Source of the DNA: an uncultured Blautia sp. | GTDB lineage: Bacteria; Bacillota; Clostridia; Lachnospirales; Lachnospiraceae | Direction of reading: 5' to 3' | Length of the DNA stretch: 6,016 nt | NCBI GenBank assembly: GCA_934437695.1 | Contig: CAKSAW010000067.1 | Coordinates: 1-6,016, forward strand | Shown: positions 5,942-6,016 of the stretch, piece after piece | Layout: every line of letters starts with the position of its first letter | Numbering within the stretch: position 1 is the stretch's first letter | Position numbers and translations under genes: made by a program | Notes under the pieces: model-generated | What the model saw: only the letters and a program-made list of their open reading frames with translations | Told to the model about the DNA's origin: nothing | The model's database searches: none

Positions 5942-5991
5942 GAAATATGGATATAAATATAGTGCATAATATCTGAATATGGGGAAATCCT

Positions 5992-6016
5992 AAGAGAGGC
6001 GAAGAGCCTCTCTTTT
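5992..6016 (+). terminator. Rho-independent terminator of the ispE-gntR operon (T-tract cut by window edge)
   Basis: The 9-bp stem AAGAGAGGC (5992-6000) / GCCTCTCTT (6006-6014) with a 5-nt loop runs into a T-tract that reaches the right edge. It lies 50 nt after the gntR stop codon. The intervening stretch is AT-rich and shows no gene. Confidence 0.85.

Noticed and set aside
1..6016. GATC looks frequent (about 50 by hand count, roughly twice a uniform expectation)
   Set aside because: Most sites fall in codon pairs such as GAG-ATC, CTG-ATC and GAT-C, so codon use explains it; no clustering suggests an origin or a special function.
1..6016. CRISPR array, tRNA, rRNA, riboswitch, toxin-antitoxin or defence genes
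   Set aside because: No spaced repeats, cloverleaf or rRNA-like stretches, or matching proteins were seen; the intergenic gaps are all under 175 bp and are accounted for.

Overview
The window reads as chromosomal DNA of an anaerobic, endospore-forming Firmicute, most likely of the Clostridia (Lachnospiraceae-like). The evidence is moderate GC, strong AGGAGG-type ribosome binding sites, and a SipL-type spore-morphogenesis protein beside ispE and a GntR/FCD regulator. The taxonomic call rests on protein style and is an inference.

Layout. (1) Positions 1-1251 (+) hold the C-terminal three-quarters or so of a large serine recombinase, cut by the left edge so that the catalytic serine is not visible. 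(2) Positions 1252-1316 are a short gap between convergent genes, dominated by a perfect 15-bp inverted repeat. (3) Positions 1317-2063 (-) encode an intact PlsC-type acyltransferase with a good housekeeping promoter and a structured leader. (4) Positions 2064-2233 are a divergent intergenic region. It carries the plsC promoter on the minus strand and a candidate sigma-E-like sporulation promoter on the plus strand. (5) Positions 2234-4222 (+) form a two-gene unit: a small PrcB-like lipoprotein followed by a SipL-like protein with three SPOCS/DUF3794-type repeats and a LysM domain, starting at TTG. (6) Positions 4223-4350 contain a near-consensus sigma-A promoter and, just downstream of the predicted start point, a TTGTATACAA palindrome that fits the operator type of GntR/FadR regulators. 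(7) Positions 4351-5941 (+) form a second two-gene unit, ispE (MEP isoprenoid pathway) and a GntR/FCD regulator, overlapping by 11 nt. (8) A rho-independent terminator lies at 5992-6016 at the right edge.

How the parts may work together. The acyltransferase makes phosphatidic acid for membrane lipid synthesis and appears to be transcribed alone. The lipoprotein and SipL-like genes look like a mother-cell sporulation unit, in which the SipL-like protein would anchor the spore coat to the forespore. The ispE-gntR pair looks like a vegetative operon, perhaps autoregulated by the GntR protein through the leader palindrome. The recombinase is the only accessory-type gene and may mark the end of an integrated element lying to the left.

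No CRISPR array, tRNA, rRNA or defence system is visible. The features most worth testing are the leader palindrome, the sporulation-type promoter with the uncharacterised lipoprotein, and the inverted repeat next to the recombinase. I see no clearly new multi-gene system here.
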